A stretch of 24,143 nt of DNA, from IMG/VR virus record IMGVR_UViG_3300030294_000156, positions 1 through 24,143 of that record; one strand, given 5' to 3'. This document shows positions 8,995 through 15,708 of the stretch, in pieces. Both the position numbers and the translations under genes were made by a program. The stretch's first letter is position 1. Every line of letters starts with the position of its first letter. The notes beneath the pieces are model-generated. The model did no database searches. It was not told the DNA's origin and worked only from the letters and a program-made list of their open reading frames with translations. Source of the DNA: a virus.

Positions 8995-9450
8995 TTATAG
9001 TCTTATACTCTTAATCCATGAAGGGACGTCGAAAGAAGGACAAGCCTTTCCGGGATTCAACTGATGATGACCAACGATTTCTGCGCCGGGATGTCTGCGG
9101 TGGAAGTCTTTGACATATTTAATCAACGCCGCATTCTGCGCATCCGTTCGGGTATCTTTCGGCTTTCCGGATTCATCCACACCGCCCACATATACCACGT
9201 GGCGGCTGGTACTATTATATCCGGCAGCACCGTTGCTTATCTCCCATGGGTCAACATTGTTGTCCTCATTGTAGGGTATCATATTTTCAACACCTCCATT
9301 AAGATGTATCATATCCGAATATCCTACCTTTTTCCATCCCCTTCCGCCCTTGCTTACCGGATCGCAGTGCCAGTGCCTTATTTCAGCACTGGTCACCTCA
9401 CGACCTTCCGGGGTTGCGGTACAATGAATGACGAGTCTTTTAAGTTCCAT
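8995..9450 (-). CDS. N-acetylmuramoyl-L-alanine amidase (endolysin, T7 lysozyme family)
   Basis: About 151 aa, a single Amidase_2/PGRP-type domain that cuts the amide bond between muramic acid and the stem peptide. The residues expected for T7-lysozyme-type zinc enzymes are present (numbered from the GTG at 9453): H10 in V-I-H-C-T-A-T, Y44 in G-Y-S-D-M-I-H, H129 or H130 in G-H-H-Q-L-N-P, K136 and C138 in K-A-C-P-S-F-D. No signal peptide, so release to the periplasm would need a holin or membrane lesion. ATG 9450 preferred; GTG 9453 is immediately upstream. It follows the capsid gene by a few bases and precedes the spanin-like genes, forming a lysis cassette between head and tail genes. Confidence 0.92.
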   Translation of the reverse strand: MELKRLVIHCTATPEGREVTSAEIRHWHCDPVSKGGRGWKKVGYSDMIHLNGGVENMIPYNEDNNVDPWEISNGAAGYNSTSRHVVYVGGVDESGKPKDTRTDAQNAALIKYVKDFHRRHPGAEIVGHHQLNPGKACPSFDVPSWIKSIRL

Positions 9451-9457
9451 CACTCAA

Positions 9458-10507
9458 TTATGCCTTTGTACCTGAGTAAATAGCCACATTTGCATCCTCC
9501 TTTTTAGGCATACAGATGAAATAATGGCAAAAATTGATCTCATTGCGCTGATACCGCGGGTTTGTCTGAGCGTCACGGTAGTACATTTTCATACTTCCGG
9601 TAGCTTTGAATACGCGCGGAACATAATACGCAAAAGAGGCCTGTTTGTCTGTTGTACCTGGCGTTGTTCCAACAGCCACCTTGACACCCAAAGTTGTATA
9701 ATATGGGTTGTTGACAAACTGGTAAATCTCAAATCCGTACATATTGGTAATCTTACCGGTCTCATACTGGTAGAATTGCTGCGCGAATCTCTGCTCCTGC
9801 TCTAAAAGGTCATTGATGTGATCAGGGCAAAGTACCAGGCGGCGACCGTCAAGTGGAACCTTAGCCTTATCCATGGCACGTTTCAACTTAATAACATCCT
9901 TCACGGTCAACTTTAGGCGACCTGTACCGTCATCATCTCCGGACGTAATAAATACGGGCGTTGTCGTAGTATCCTGTGTCGGACACAGTGCATGTGCCGC
10001 CTTGGTGAATTCCGCATCGGCTAAGGCATTCCGGTGACTTTCCTGTATGCGTGACATTTTATCGTAGCTTATAGCGTACAGCTCATCATCAGTGAGTGGG
10101 GTGACTTTTGTCTGAAATTTGTCTAGCGATATCGCTTTATCGGTATCGTCCAAATCCTGTAAATCGATAGGATAAGTCGTGTTGTTTATCAGCACGTCGG
10201 GATCCACACCAACATCCACAAGATGTATGACGTCGTTTTCAACGACCGACGAACTGTCCGGAACGCCGGCTAACCATGTCCCGTCAAGTCCTGCGCGGAG
10301 ACGTTTGATCATTTCTCCTGTCCAGATCTCTGTCAATATACCTTCTCGTAATGAGCCTTCAGGGGCAAACTGCGAAAACATACCGGCTACCACATTTGCA
10401 CCGATGGCGCACGTAATAGCATCTGCACCCATCATGTGGGCGAACAATACGCCGACCATGCTGTTCAACATGACGGCAGCAAGAATTGCTGTTAATACTT
10501 TCTTCAT
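9458..10507 (-). CDS. Major capsid protein
   Basis: 349 aa, directly downstream of the protease-scaffold gene, the canonical place of the coat gene (T in Mu). Central and C-terminal parts match phage coat proteins in composition and motifs: the L-T-D-D-E-L-Y-A-I-S-Y-D segment, R-R-L-V-L-C-P-D-H-I-N-D-L-L, G-F-E-I-Y-Q-F-V-N-N-P-Y-Y, and a C-terminal Y-Y-R-D-A-Q-T-N-P-R-Y-Q-R-N-E-I-N-F region, all suggestive of the HK97 fold. The N-terminus is unusual, with M-K-K followed by about 20 hydrophobic residues, looking like a signal peptide; in-frame ATGs exist at codons 13, 17, 25 and 26. The first ATG is kept because upstream spacing (about 16 bases) fits. Confidence 0.85.
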   Translation of the reverse strand: MKKVLTAILAAVMLNSMVGVLFAHMMGADAITCAIGANVVAGMFSQFAPEGSLREGILTEIWTGEMIKRLRAGLDGTWLAGVPDSSSVVENDVIHLVDVGVDPDVLINNTTYPIDLQDLDDTDKAISLDKFQTKVTPLTDDELYAISYDKMSRIQESHRNALADAEFTKAAHALCPTQDTTTTPVFITSGDDDGTGRLKLTVKDVIKLKRAMDKAKVPLDGRRLVLCPDHINDLLEQEQRFAQQFYQYETGKITNMYGFEIYQFVNNPYYTTLGVKVAVGTTPGTTDKQASFAYYVPRVFKATGSMKMYYRDAQTNPRYQRNEINFCHYFICMPKKEDANVAIYSGTKA

Positions 10508-10523
10508 ATCTTAAAAATGTTTG

Positions 10524-11021
10524 TTATACCGGACATTCCAATCCGTACTCGGCCTTGTACAGAACGCGATACTTGTTAATGTCGTCAGCCTTGAGCTGCA
10601 CCTGCGATTCAGGTGACATGTCGCTTAATTTCTTCGCGTCTGTATTTCCTGTAGCCCCACCGCCCTGGTGACCCATTACCAAGGTTCCAAGTTTAACAGC
10701 AGGTTGCATACTGTCGAGAACCTTTGACAGTCCTTCGGCTCCAAGCTTTGCGCCCAGCTCTACAAATTCAGCCTTTTTGTCGGCATTCAGCTTTTTCTCT
10801 TTGACAGCGTCATCAACCAGCTTCTCGATCACACTGCTGGTAATCTTTGCTTTTTCGGCCTCAAGGCCAGCCTTCTCTTTTGTCAGGGTTTCAACCTGTG
10901 TTTGCAAATCGGTAACAGTCTTGTTTCCGTTTGTTTGCATCTCTGCGATCTTTGCGTTGATCGCTGCCTCGTCCGCCGTCTCCGGGAGTCCGAGTTTTAC
11001 TGCTAAAATCTTCTGATCCAT
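10524..11021 (-). CDS. Possible separate scaffold protein from an internal start (Mu Z-like)
   Basis: An in-frame ATG at 11021 (codon 159 of the protease-scaffold gene) sits exactly at the boundary between protease and scaffold parts and is preceded by an A-rich, GC-poor leader (ACAAAATAACAAAAAAC), the kind of context Bacteroides genes use for initiation. It would give a 165-aa scaffold. In Mu the scaffold Z is made from an internal start within I. Inferred by analogy plus context. Confidence 0.5.
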   Translation of the reverse strand: MDQKILAVKLGLPETADEAAINAKIAEMQTNGNKTVTDLQTQVETLTKEKAGLEAEKAKITSSVIEKLVDDAVKEKKLNADKKAEFVELGAKLGAEGLSKVLDSMQPAVKLGTLVMGHQGGGATGNTDAKKLSDMSPESQVQLKADDINKYRVLYKAEYGLECPV

Positions 11022-11495
11022 GTTTTTTGTTATTTTGTTAATTAAAGGAAGCGTGTTTTCTCCACCCTGTCCGCATGTTAATACGTGACCGTTGCGGGTT
11101 AGTCGAATAGCATCGTCATTTGCGCCGATGTCTACCAGACTAACCTCGCATAATTTTGATTTTGTAATTGTCGGTCGGGTTTGGCCGATAACCAGAAGAT
11201 TCGGGTCATCGGATAATTCTATAATGTCAATACCTATTGAAGTCATACGGATGGAACCTTTATCAAACTGCTGTTTGAGCTGTTTTGACAAGTCGGTAAC
11301 CTCATCAAACACAAGTTCGCAGGTTATGTCGTCACCTTCTTTTGCAATACCTGTCACAAACCCTATTACGTTTCCACGTTCGTGCATCCATAATAACACC
11401 GGATTTCGTTGATACTGACTTATATCCAACCCATCGGTGAGGACGCGTGTCCCGTAACTGTTAAGACTACTGTTTGTTATTCTTACTCGTGCCAT
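10524..11495 (-). CDS. Prohead protease with C-terminal scaffold domain (Mu I/Z type)
   Basis: 323 aa, two parts. Residues 1 to about 140 form a prohead serine protease domain, with H38 in W-M-H-E-R-G and S119 in C-E-V-S-L-V-D-I-G-A-N as likely catalytic residues. Residues about 159-323 form a helical scaffold domain (L-G-L-P-E-T-A-D-E-A-A-I-N, long coiled coil 190-220, C-terminal M-S-P-E-S-Q-V-Q-L-K-A-D-D-I-N-K-Y). The scaffold part contains the L-G-L-x-x-x-A-D-E-A-A pattern seen at the C-terminus of Mu gpI. The protease matures the procapsid and clips the scaffold. First gene of the leftward structural operon, about 68 bases downstream of a promoter-like site. Confidence 0.88.
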   Translation of the reverse strand: MARVRITNSSLNSYGTRVLTDGLDISQYQRNPVLLWMHERGNVIGFVTGIAKEGDDITCELVFDEVTDLSKQLKQQFDKGSIRMTSIGIDIIELSDDPNLLVIGQTRPTITKSKLCEVSLVDIGANDDAIRLTRNGHVLTCGQGGENTLPLINKITKNMDQKILAVKLGLPETADEAAINAKIAEMQTNGNKTVTDLQTQVETLTKEKAGLEAEKAKITSSVIEKLVDDAVKEKKLNADKKAEFVELGAKLGAEGLSKVLDSMQPAVKLGTLVMGHQGGGATGNTDAKKLSDMSPESQVQLKADDINKYRVLYKAEYGLECPV

Positions 11496-11516
11496 ATTTT
11501 TATCATTTATAAAATC

Positions 11517-11550
11517 GAGGCCGCTACTCTAGCCTTAGCTTCACGGCCTC
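11517..11550. promoter_or_regulatory. Hairpin in the leader of the structural operon
   Basis: GAGGCCG (11517-11523) and CGGCCTC (11544-11550) form a 7-bp GC-rich stem with a 20-base loop. It lies between the leftward promoter-like site and the protease start codon (11495), so it would be in the 5' leader of the late mRNA. It may stabilise the transcript or attenuate it; there is no T tract of terminator type directly after it on the minus strand, though an AT-rich run follows. Confidence 0.45.
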
Positions 11551-11569
11551 TCTATCCACATTTCTGCTG

Positions 11570-11601
11570 CAATATTACATCACTTTTTGCACACATCCAA
11601 A
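11570..11601 (-). promoter_or_regulatory. Leftward late promoter candidate (Bacteroides type)
   Basis: On the minus strand TTTG (11601-11598) is followed after 20 bases by TAATATTG (11577-11570). This fits the Bacteroides primary sigma pattern TTTG then TAnnTTTG with one mismatch. It points toward the protease, capsid, lysis and tail operon. Confidence 0.5.
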
Positions 11602-11612
11602 AAAGTGTGCAA
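11587..11612. promoter_or_regulatory. Inverted repeat over the leftward promoter, operator candidate
   Basis: TTGCACAC (11587-11594) and GTGTGCAA (11605-11612) are perfect 8-base arms separated by 10 bases (centre spacing 18 bases, close to two helical turns). The -33-like TTTG lies between the arms. This is a good candidate binding site for a dimeric late activator or repressor. The half-site TTTTTGCAC recurs at 11674-11682 near the rightward promoter. Confidence 0.5.
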
Positions 11613-11648
11613 CGGTGGCGCACTATTGTGTAGGGCGTGCGTCGTTTT

Positions 11649-11679
11649 TTTGTAATGTGACCGATTATTAGCATTTTTG
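11649..11679 (+). promoter_or_regulatory. Rightward packaging-operon promoter candidate
   Basis: TTTG (11649-11652) and CATTTTTG (11672-11679) are separated by 19 bases, one mismatch from the Bacteroides -7 consensus TAnnTTTG. The small terminase ATG follows at 11700, giving a very short leader. Confidence 0.4.
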
Positions 11680-11686
11680 CACTGTT

Positions 11687-11700
11687 TAAAACGCGTTTTA
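11687..11700. promoter_or_regulatory. 14-bp palindrome touching the small terminase start codon
   Basis: TAAAACGCGTTTTA is a perfect palindrome whose last base is the A of the ATG at 11700. It lies just downstream of the rightward -7 candidate, over the predicted transcription start, which is a typical place for a repressor operator. Confidence 0.45.
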
Positions 11701-12167
11701 TGAAAAAACTAGAAATTGAAAGCAAAAAGGCACTTGCCCGTACATTATACCTTACCGGGTTGGAGCAGGCTGATATAGCCGAAAAAATCGGGGTGGGAAA
11801 AAATACCATTTCAAAATGGTGTGTATCAGAAAGCTGGAAGGAACAGCGTGCCGCCACACAGGTGACACGTCCCGAACTTGTCAACAAGGTTCTGATCACA
11901 ATCGACACCCTTCTGACACAGATACAGGAAAGCAATAGCCCGGAACTGATTGCTTCCGCTCCGGACAAACTTGCAAAGCTGGCGGCAGTCATTCAGAAAC
12001 TTGATAAGAAAGCAAATACGGTAGATGTCATCGAGGTGTTTATGGCATTCAGCAAATGGCTTGAATTCAGATCCAACACAGACCCGGAAGTAACCCCTGA
12101 ACTGATGAAGACTTTTAATAAGTATCAGGATAAATATATACTATACAAATTAAGTTCTAATTCCTAA
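11700..12167 (+). CDS. Terminase small subunit (HTH DNA-binding)
   Basis: 155 aa. Residues about 10-40 hold a helix-turn-helix: A-R-T-L-Y-L-T-G-L-E-Q-A-D-I-A-E-K-I-G-V-G-K-N-T-I-S-K-W, followed by S-W-K-E-Q-R, the usual signature of small terminase subunits of Mu-type phages. The rest is helical and probably oligomerises. The gene precedes the large terminase by 3 bases. Expected role: recognises the packaging start on phage DNA and loads the large subunit. First gene of the rightward packaging operon. Confidence 0.85.
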   Translation: MKKLEIESKKALARTLYLTGLEQADIAEKIGVGKNTISKWCVSESWKEQRAATQVTRPELVNKVLITIDTLLTQIQESNSPELIASAPDKLAKLAAVIQKLDKKANTVDVIEVFMAFSKWLEFRSNTDPEVTPELMKTFNKYQDKYILYKLSSNS

Positions 12168-12170
12168 GTT

Positions 12171-13724
12171 ATGCTGTCGGAACAAAAAGAAATACTCGAA
12201 AGGTGGCGAGAACATTGTACACGAGTACAAAAGTTAACAGCCCTGGACGCACACGAAACGGACAGCGAGAAAAGTGCGCGTATCAAAAAACTCAGAAACA
12301 ACTACGCTGCGTTTTGCGAGTATTACTTCCCCCATTATCTGACACAATACGATAAGGCAACAGGGGAGCCTGTTAAGATAACGCATAACGCTCCTTTTCA
12401 TAACGAAGCGGCAAAGAAAGTAAAAGAGACTCCGAATTTAAAGGCAGCCTTTATGTGGCCGCGTGGACACGCAAAATCTACACACTTCGATGTATTCATG
12501 CCTTTGTGGCTGATCTTTCAGCCAAAGAGACTGATCAACGTCATGGTTGTTGTCAGCAAGTCAGAAGATGCCGCAAAAGGTCTCTTGGGAGACATCCAGG
12601 CAGAGTTTGAAGCAAACCAAAGAATCATTAATGACTACGGGTCACAGAAGAGTGGTGGAGACTGGCAGGATGGTGAGTTCGTGGCACAGTGCGGTGTAGC
12701 CTTCTTTGCACGTGGTCGCGGACAAAGCCCCCGAGGCCTTCGTTATAAGGAAGCACGTCCCGATTATATCGTTATCGACGACCTTGACGATGACGAACTT
12801 TGCCGAAATGAACGGCGTATTCATGAGATGTCTGAGTGGGTAAAGACGGCATTGTTTGGTGCCACCGACGTCGGACGTGGCCGCTTCATTATGGTGGGAA
12901 ACCTGATTAGCAAGACATCTGTATTACAAGAATTTTCAGAGACAAAAGACGTTTTCTTATCTAAAATAAAAGCGGTTGACGCAACCGGGAACCCTATATG
13001 GAAAGAAAAATGGACAAAGCAGGAAGCCGAGGCCATGCGCACTTTCATGGGGTACCGCAACTGGGAAAAGGAGATGATGCACAACCCCATCAAGGAAGGT
13101 ACCATCTTTAAACGCGACTGGATTAAATATAAAAAGATATTTCCGTTACACCAATACGACCAACTGATCGTTTACATTGACCCGTCATTCAAGGGAACCA
13201 CGAAAAACGACTATAAGGCAGCAAGATTCTGGGGCCGCAAAGGCAAAGAGTTCCACCTGATAGACTGTTATGTTCGCCAGGACAGCGTGAGAGGAATGGT
13301 TCGGTGGTGTTACAACCTGTGGGAAAGCCTTCCCGAAAATGCGGCAGTAGTATGGTATATGGAAGCGAACTTCATGCAGGACACCCTTCTCGATGAATTT
13401 GAGCGCGAAGGAGACGAGCGGGGACACCAGCTACCATTAACACCAGACAACAGAAAAAAACCCGATAAGATAGCGCGTATTGAGGCCGTATCCCCTTTAT
13501 GGGAACGCGGTTTTATCTATTACAATATCGACAAAACAAATGATCCTGACATGATTGCAGGAATCGACCAGACACTGGGACTCGAGCGAGGAAGTACCGT
13601 CCATGACGACGCACCTGACGCCGACGAAGGTGCTATATGGAAGTTTCAGAAGTCCACACGTACTGAAGCTTTCGTGCCCATTATGGGCGGACGTCATAAT
13701 ATTAACAAACATAATTCATGGTAA
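12171..13724 (+). CDS. Terminase large subunit
   Basis: 517 aa, the usual size. The N-terminal ATPase has a Walker A-like segment P-R-G-H-A-K-S-T (97-104) and a Walker B Y-I-V-I-D-D (199-204) followed by L-D-D-D-E-L. The C-terminal RNase H-like nuclease has acidic residues D337 in Y-I-D-P-S-F and D479/D480/D484 in V-H-D-D-A-P-D-A-D-E-G. Together these are the ATP-driven packaging motor and headful nuclease that fill the procapsid through the portal. In a transposable phage the nuclease cuts in flanking host DNA after passing the phage end. Confidence 0.95.
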   Translation: MLSEQKEILERWREHCTRVQKLTALDAHETDSEKSARIKKLRNNYAAFCEYYFPHYLTQYDKATGEPVKITHNAPFHNEAAKKVKETPNLKAAFMWPRGHAKSTHFDVFMPLWLIFQPKRLINVMVVVSKSEDAAKGLLGDIQAEFEANQRIINDYGSQKSGGDWQDGEFVAQCGVAFFARGRGQSPRGLRYKEARPDYIVIDDLDDDELCRNERRIHEMSEWVKTALFGATDVGRGRFIMVGNLISKTSVLQEFSETKDVFLSKIKAVDATGNPIWKEKWTKQEAEAMRTFMGYRNWEKEMMHNPIKEGTIFKRDWIKYKKIFPLHQYDQLIVYIDPSFKGTTKNDYKAARFWGRKGKEFHLIDCYVRQDSVRGMVRWCYNLWESLPENAAVVWYMEANFMQDTLLDEFEREGDERGHQLPLTPDNRKKPDKIARIEAVSPLWERGFIYYNIDKTNDPDMIAGIDQTLGLERGSTVHDDAPDADEGAIWKFQKSTRTEAFVPIMGGRHNINKHNSW

Positions 13725-13725
13725 A

Positions 13726-13956
13726 ATGAAAGAATTGATCAAACGTTTATTTTTCAGCTGGAGATTTAAAAAATCAGTTAAAAAAGCAGACGAAATGCAC
13801 AGGCTGACGGCATTGAAATATTTCGTCATCGTACTGAATGGAAAACTAAAGGTTGTCGCAAAGCAAGATATCAAGCGACTGATAAGAATGCGGTACTTCC
13901 GAAAGGGGACTCGTGTCGAACAGATTGAACAAAGGGCTTTATATATAACACGATAA
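13726..13956 (+). CDS. Small basic protein of unknown function in the packaging operon
   Basis: 76 aa, starting at ATG 13726, one base after the TerL stop codon (TAAaATG), with its stop one base before the next ATG (TAATATG). This tight spacing argues that it is real. Very basic (many Lys/Arg) with aromatic residues F-F-S-W-R-F near the N-terminus and no clear motif. A longer in-frame extension upstream (from 13555) overlaps terminase and is rejected. No function recognised. Confidence 0.6.
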   Translation: MKELIKRLFFSWRFKKSVKKADEMHRLTALKYFVIVLNGKLKVVAKQDIKRLIRMRYFRKGTRVEQIEQRALYITR

Positions 13957-13957
13957 T

Positions 13958-14386
13958 ATGACACTTACGGTAAATGATTACATGTCCGTCATCAGCGAAA
14001 TGTCTTACAAAAGCATTTCACAGGGAAACGAAGAAAGTGTCCGCCGTTCAGAGACGGAGGCACGGGAAGAAATAAGCGGATATCTCAGACCTGTGTATGA
14101 CGTGGAAAAAATATTTTCCGCAGAGGGAGAGGAAAGAAATCCGCAGATCGTTATGCTGATGACAGACATTACCTTATATCATCTTTCTGCTTCATCGCCA
14201 CAGAAGATGGGTGTAGAGGTCAGAAAAGAGAGATATGAACGCTCAATAAAATGGCTGGAAGGGGTTCAATCCGGAAAGATTGTCCCCGACATACCACGCG
14301 TTAAAACAACAGACAGCGACGGAAACACTTCCGACGCCGGGGTTCTTATTTATGGATCTAATACTAAATTACATCATGATTGGTAA
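13958..14386 (+). CDS. Mu gp36-like head-tail connector component
   Basis: 142 aa. N-terminal V-N-D-Y-M-S-V-I, a helix with R-R-S-E-T-E-A-R-E-E-I-S-G-Y-L-R-P-V-Y-D-V, and a second helical part M-L-M-T-D-I-T-L-Y-H-L-S-A, then R-Y-E-R-S-I-K-W-L-E-G-V-Q-S-G-K. This helical layout matches the DUF1320/gp36 family and gp6-type adaptor proteins, which sit under the portal. It lies directly before the portal gene, consistent with that role. The stop overlaps the start region of the portal gene (TAATATG). Confidence 0.7.
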   Translation: MTLTVNDYMSVISEMSYKSISQGNEESVRRSETEAREEISGYLRPVYDVEKIFSAEGEERNPQIVMLMTDITLYHLSASSPQKMGVEVRKERYERSIKWLEGVQSGKIVPDIPRVKTTDSDGNTSDAGVLIYGSNTKLHHDW

Positions 14387-14387
14387 T

Positions 14388-15686
14388 ATGTTTGATTTTT
14401 TACACAAGAAAAGCCAGAGCCAAAATCAGGCCCCTGTATTTCACACAAAATTTGGAGATCTTAATCTGGCGAAGCCGGAAGACATGGCTACAGCCCGTAA
14501 GATTATTGTCGAGTTAATACAAAATACAGACGCATTGACTCGCAAGGACATTAGAGACTGGCGGCTTGCTTGGCAAATGGCGATCAACATTGATACGCCT
14601 AACCGTACGCGACTATACAATATATATACGGACGTAGATGTCGACCTTCATCTCTCAGGATGCGTTGGTCAACGGAAGGGATTCGTCATGGCCAGAAGTT
14701 TTAAACTGACGAAACCGGACGGAAGTCCGGACGAAGAGACCGTGAAGCTGTTTAACACGATATGGTTCAAGGATCTTATGGAGTACAGCCTGGATGCAAA
14801 CTATTGGGGCTTCTCTCTTATCGAACTTGGGGACGTAATTACGGACAATGAGGGGATGATGAAATTCGACGGCGTGACCTTAATACCAAGAAAACACGTC
14901 GTACCAGAAAAAGGACGTGTAATACGCTACGAAGGAGAATCGTGGCAGTCCGGAATTGATTATCACCAGCCTCCTTTCTGCGACTGGCTGATAGAGGCAG
15001 GAAGGAAAAACGACTTGGGATTATATCTTAAAGCGGCAATTCAGACAATACCGAAAAAAAACACGTTTGGATTCTGGGATAACTTTGGGGAATTATTCGG
15101 TATTCCGTTCCGAGTTGCCAAAACGGTAAGCAGGGACAAGAAGGATATTGACGAAATATCAAAGATGATGAACAAAATGGGATCGGCAGGATGGGGGATA
15201 TTCCCCGAAGGTACAGAGGTTGAGGTAAAGGAAACAGCCAAAGGGGACGCGTATAACGTATTCGACAAACGCATTAACCGAGCAAACTCCGAGCTATCCA
15301 AATTGATCATACTACAAACGATGACCATCGAGGACGGGTCTTCATTAAGCCAGTCGCAAACCCATCTTGAGATTTTGCAAAATCTGATAGAAAAGGACGC
15401 TGACCGTTTTCGCGACATCGTCAATAGTCAGTTGATTCCCCTGATGGTTAAACACGGATTCCCTGTCAAGGGCCTGACGTTTGACTGGGATTACTCTATA
15501 GACTACACACCAGAGGAACAACTTAATTACGAAAAGATGTTACTAGAAAATTACGATATTGACGGAGCTTATTTCAAAGATAAGTATGGTGTTCCGGTGG
15601 GAGAAAGAAGGGCCGGTACTGGGTCTCCGGCACCGATAGATCCCGGAAGCAAACAGAATAACGCCCGTAGTCGTTTTTTCGATTAA
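14388..15686 (+). CDS. Portal protein (DUF935 / Mu gp29 type)
   Basis: 432 aa from ATG 14388, chosen because it directly follows the gp36-like stop (TAATATG); an in-frame ATG at 14376 would overlap that gene. The body has W-R-L-A-W-Q-M-A, G-C-V-G-Q-R-K-G-F-V-M-A-R, an L-D-A-N-Y-W-G-F-S-L-I-E-L-G segment, Q-T-I-P-K-K-N-T-F-G-F-W-D-N-F-G-E-L-F-G-I-P-F-R, and the stem-helix stretch S-S-L-S-Q-S-Q-T-H-L-E-I-L-Q-N-L-I-E-K-D-A-D-R, all typical of Mu-type portals. It forms the dodecameric ring at the head vertex. The gene ends in a slippery sequence and hairpin that may extend it into the next frame. Confidence 0.9.
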   Translation: MFDFLHKKSQSQNQAPVFHTKFGDLNLAKPEDMATARKIIVELIQNTDALTRKDIRDWRLAWQMAINIDTPNRTRLYNIYTDVDVDLHLSGCVGQRKGFVMARSFKLTKPDGSPDEETVKLFNTIWFKDLMEYSLDANYWGFSLIELGDVITDNEGMMKFDGVTLIPRKHVVPEKGRVIRYEGESWQSGIDYHQPPFCDWLIEAGRKNDLGLYLKAAIQTIPKKNTFGFWDNFGELFGIPFRVAKTVSRDKKDIDEISKMMNKMGSAGWGIFPEGTEVEVKETAKGDAYNVFDKRINRANSELSKLIILQTMTIEDGSSLSQSQTHLEILQNLIEKDADRFRDIVNSQLIPLMVKHGFPVKGLTFDWDYSIDYTPEEQLNYEKMLLENYDIDGAYFKDKYGVPVGERRAGTGSPAPIDPGSKQNNARSRFFD

Positions 15687-15708
15687 GCCCCGCCGATTAC
15701 GTGGGGCT
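15674..15708 (+). other. Candidate programmed -1 frameshift signal joining portal and MuF frames
   Basis: The portal frame reads CGT TTT TTC GAT TAA; the last T of CGT plus TTT TTC is the heptamer T TTT TTC (15674-15680). A 5-base spacer (15681-15685) is followed by a hairpin: 15686-15693 AGCCCCGC pairs with 15701-15708 GTGGGGCT (8 bp, one G-U), loop CGATTAC. A -1 shift enters the MuF frame at CGA 15680, which is open from 15671 to the stop at 16627. The product would be 431 portal residues plus 315, about 746 aa. Confidence 0.6.

Noticed and set aside
11552-11992. Leftward 146-codon frame across the small terminase and promoter region
   Set aside because: It is antisense to the small terminase HTH gene and crosses the divergent regulatory region; composition looks random.
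14280-14387. Longer portal start
   Set aside because: It overlaps the gp36-like gene by over 100 bases; ATG 14388 directly follows that gene's stop.
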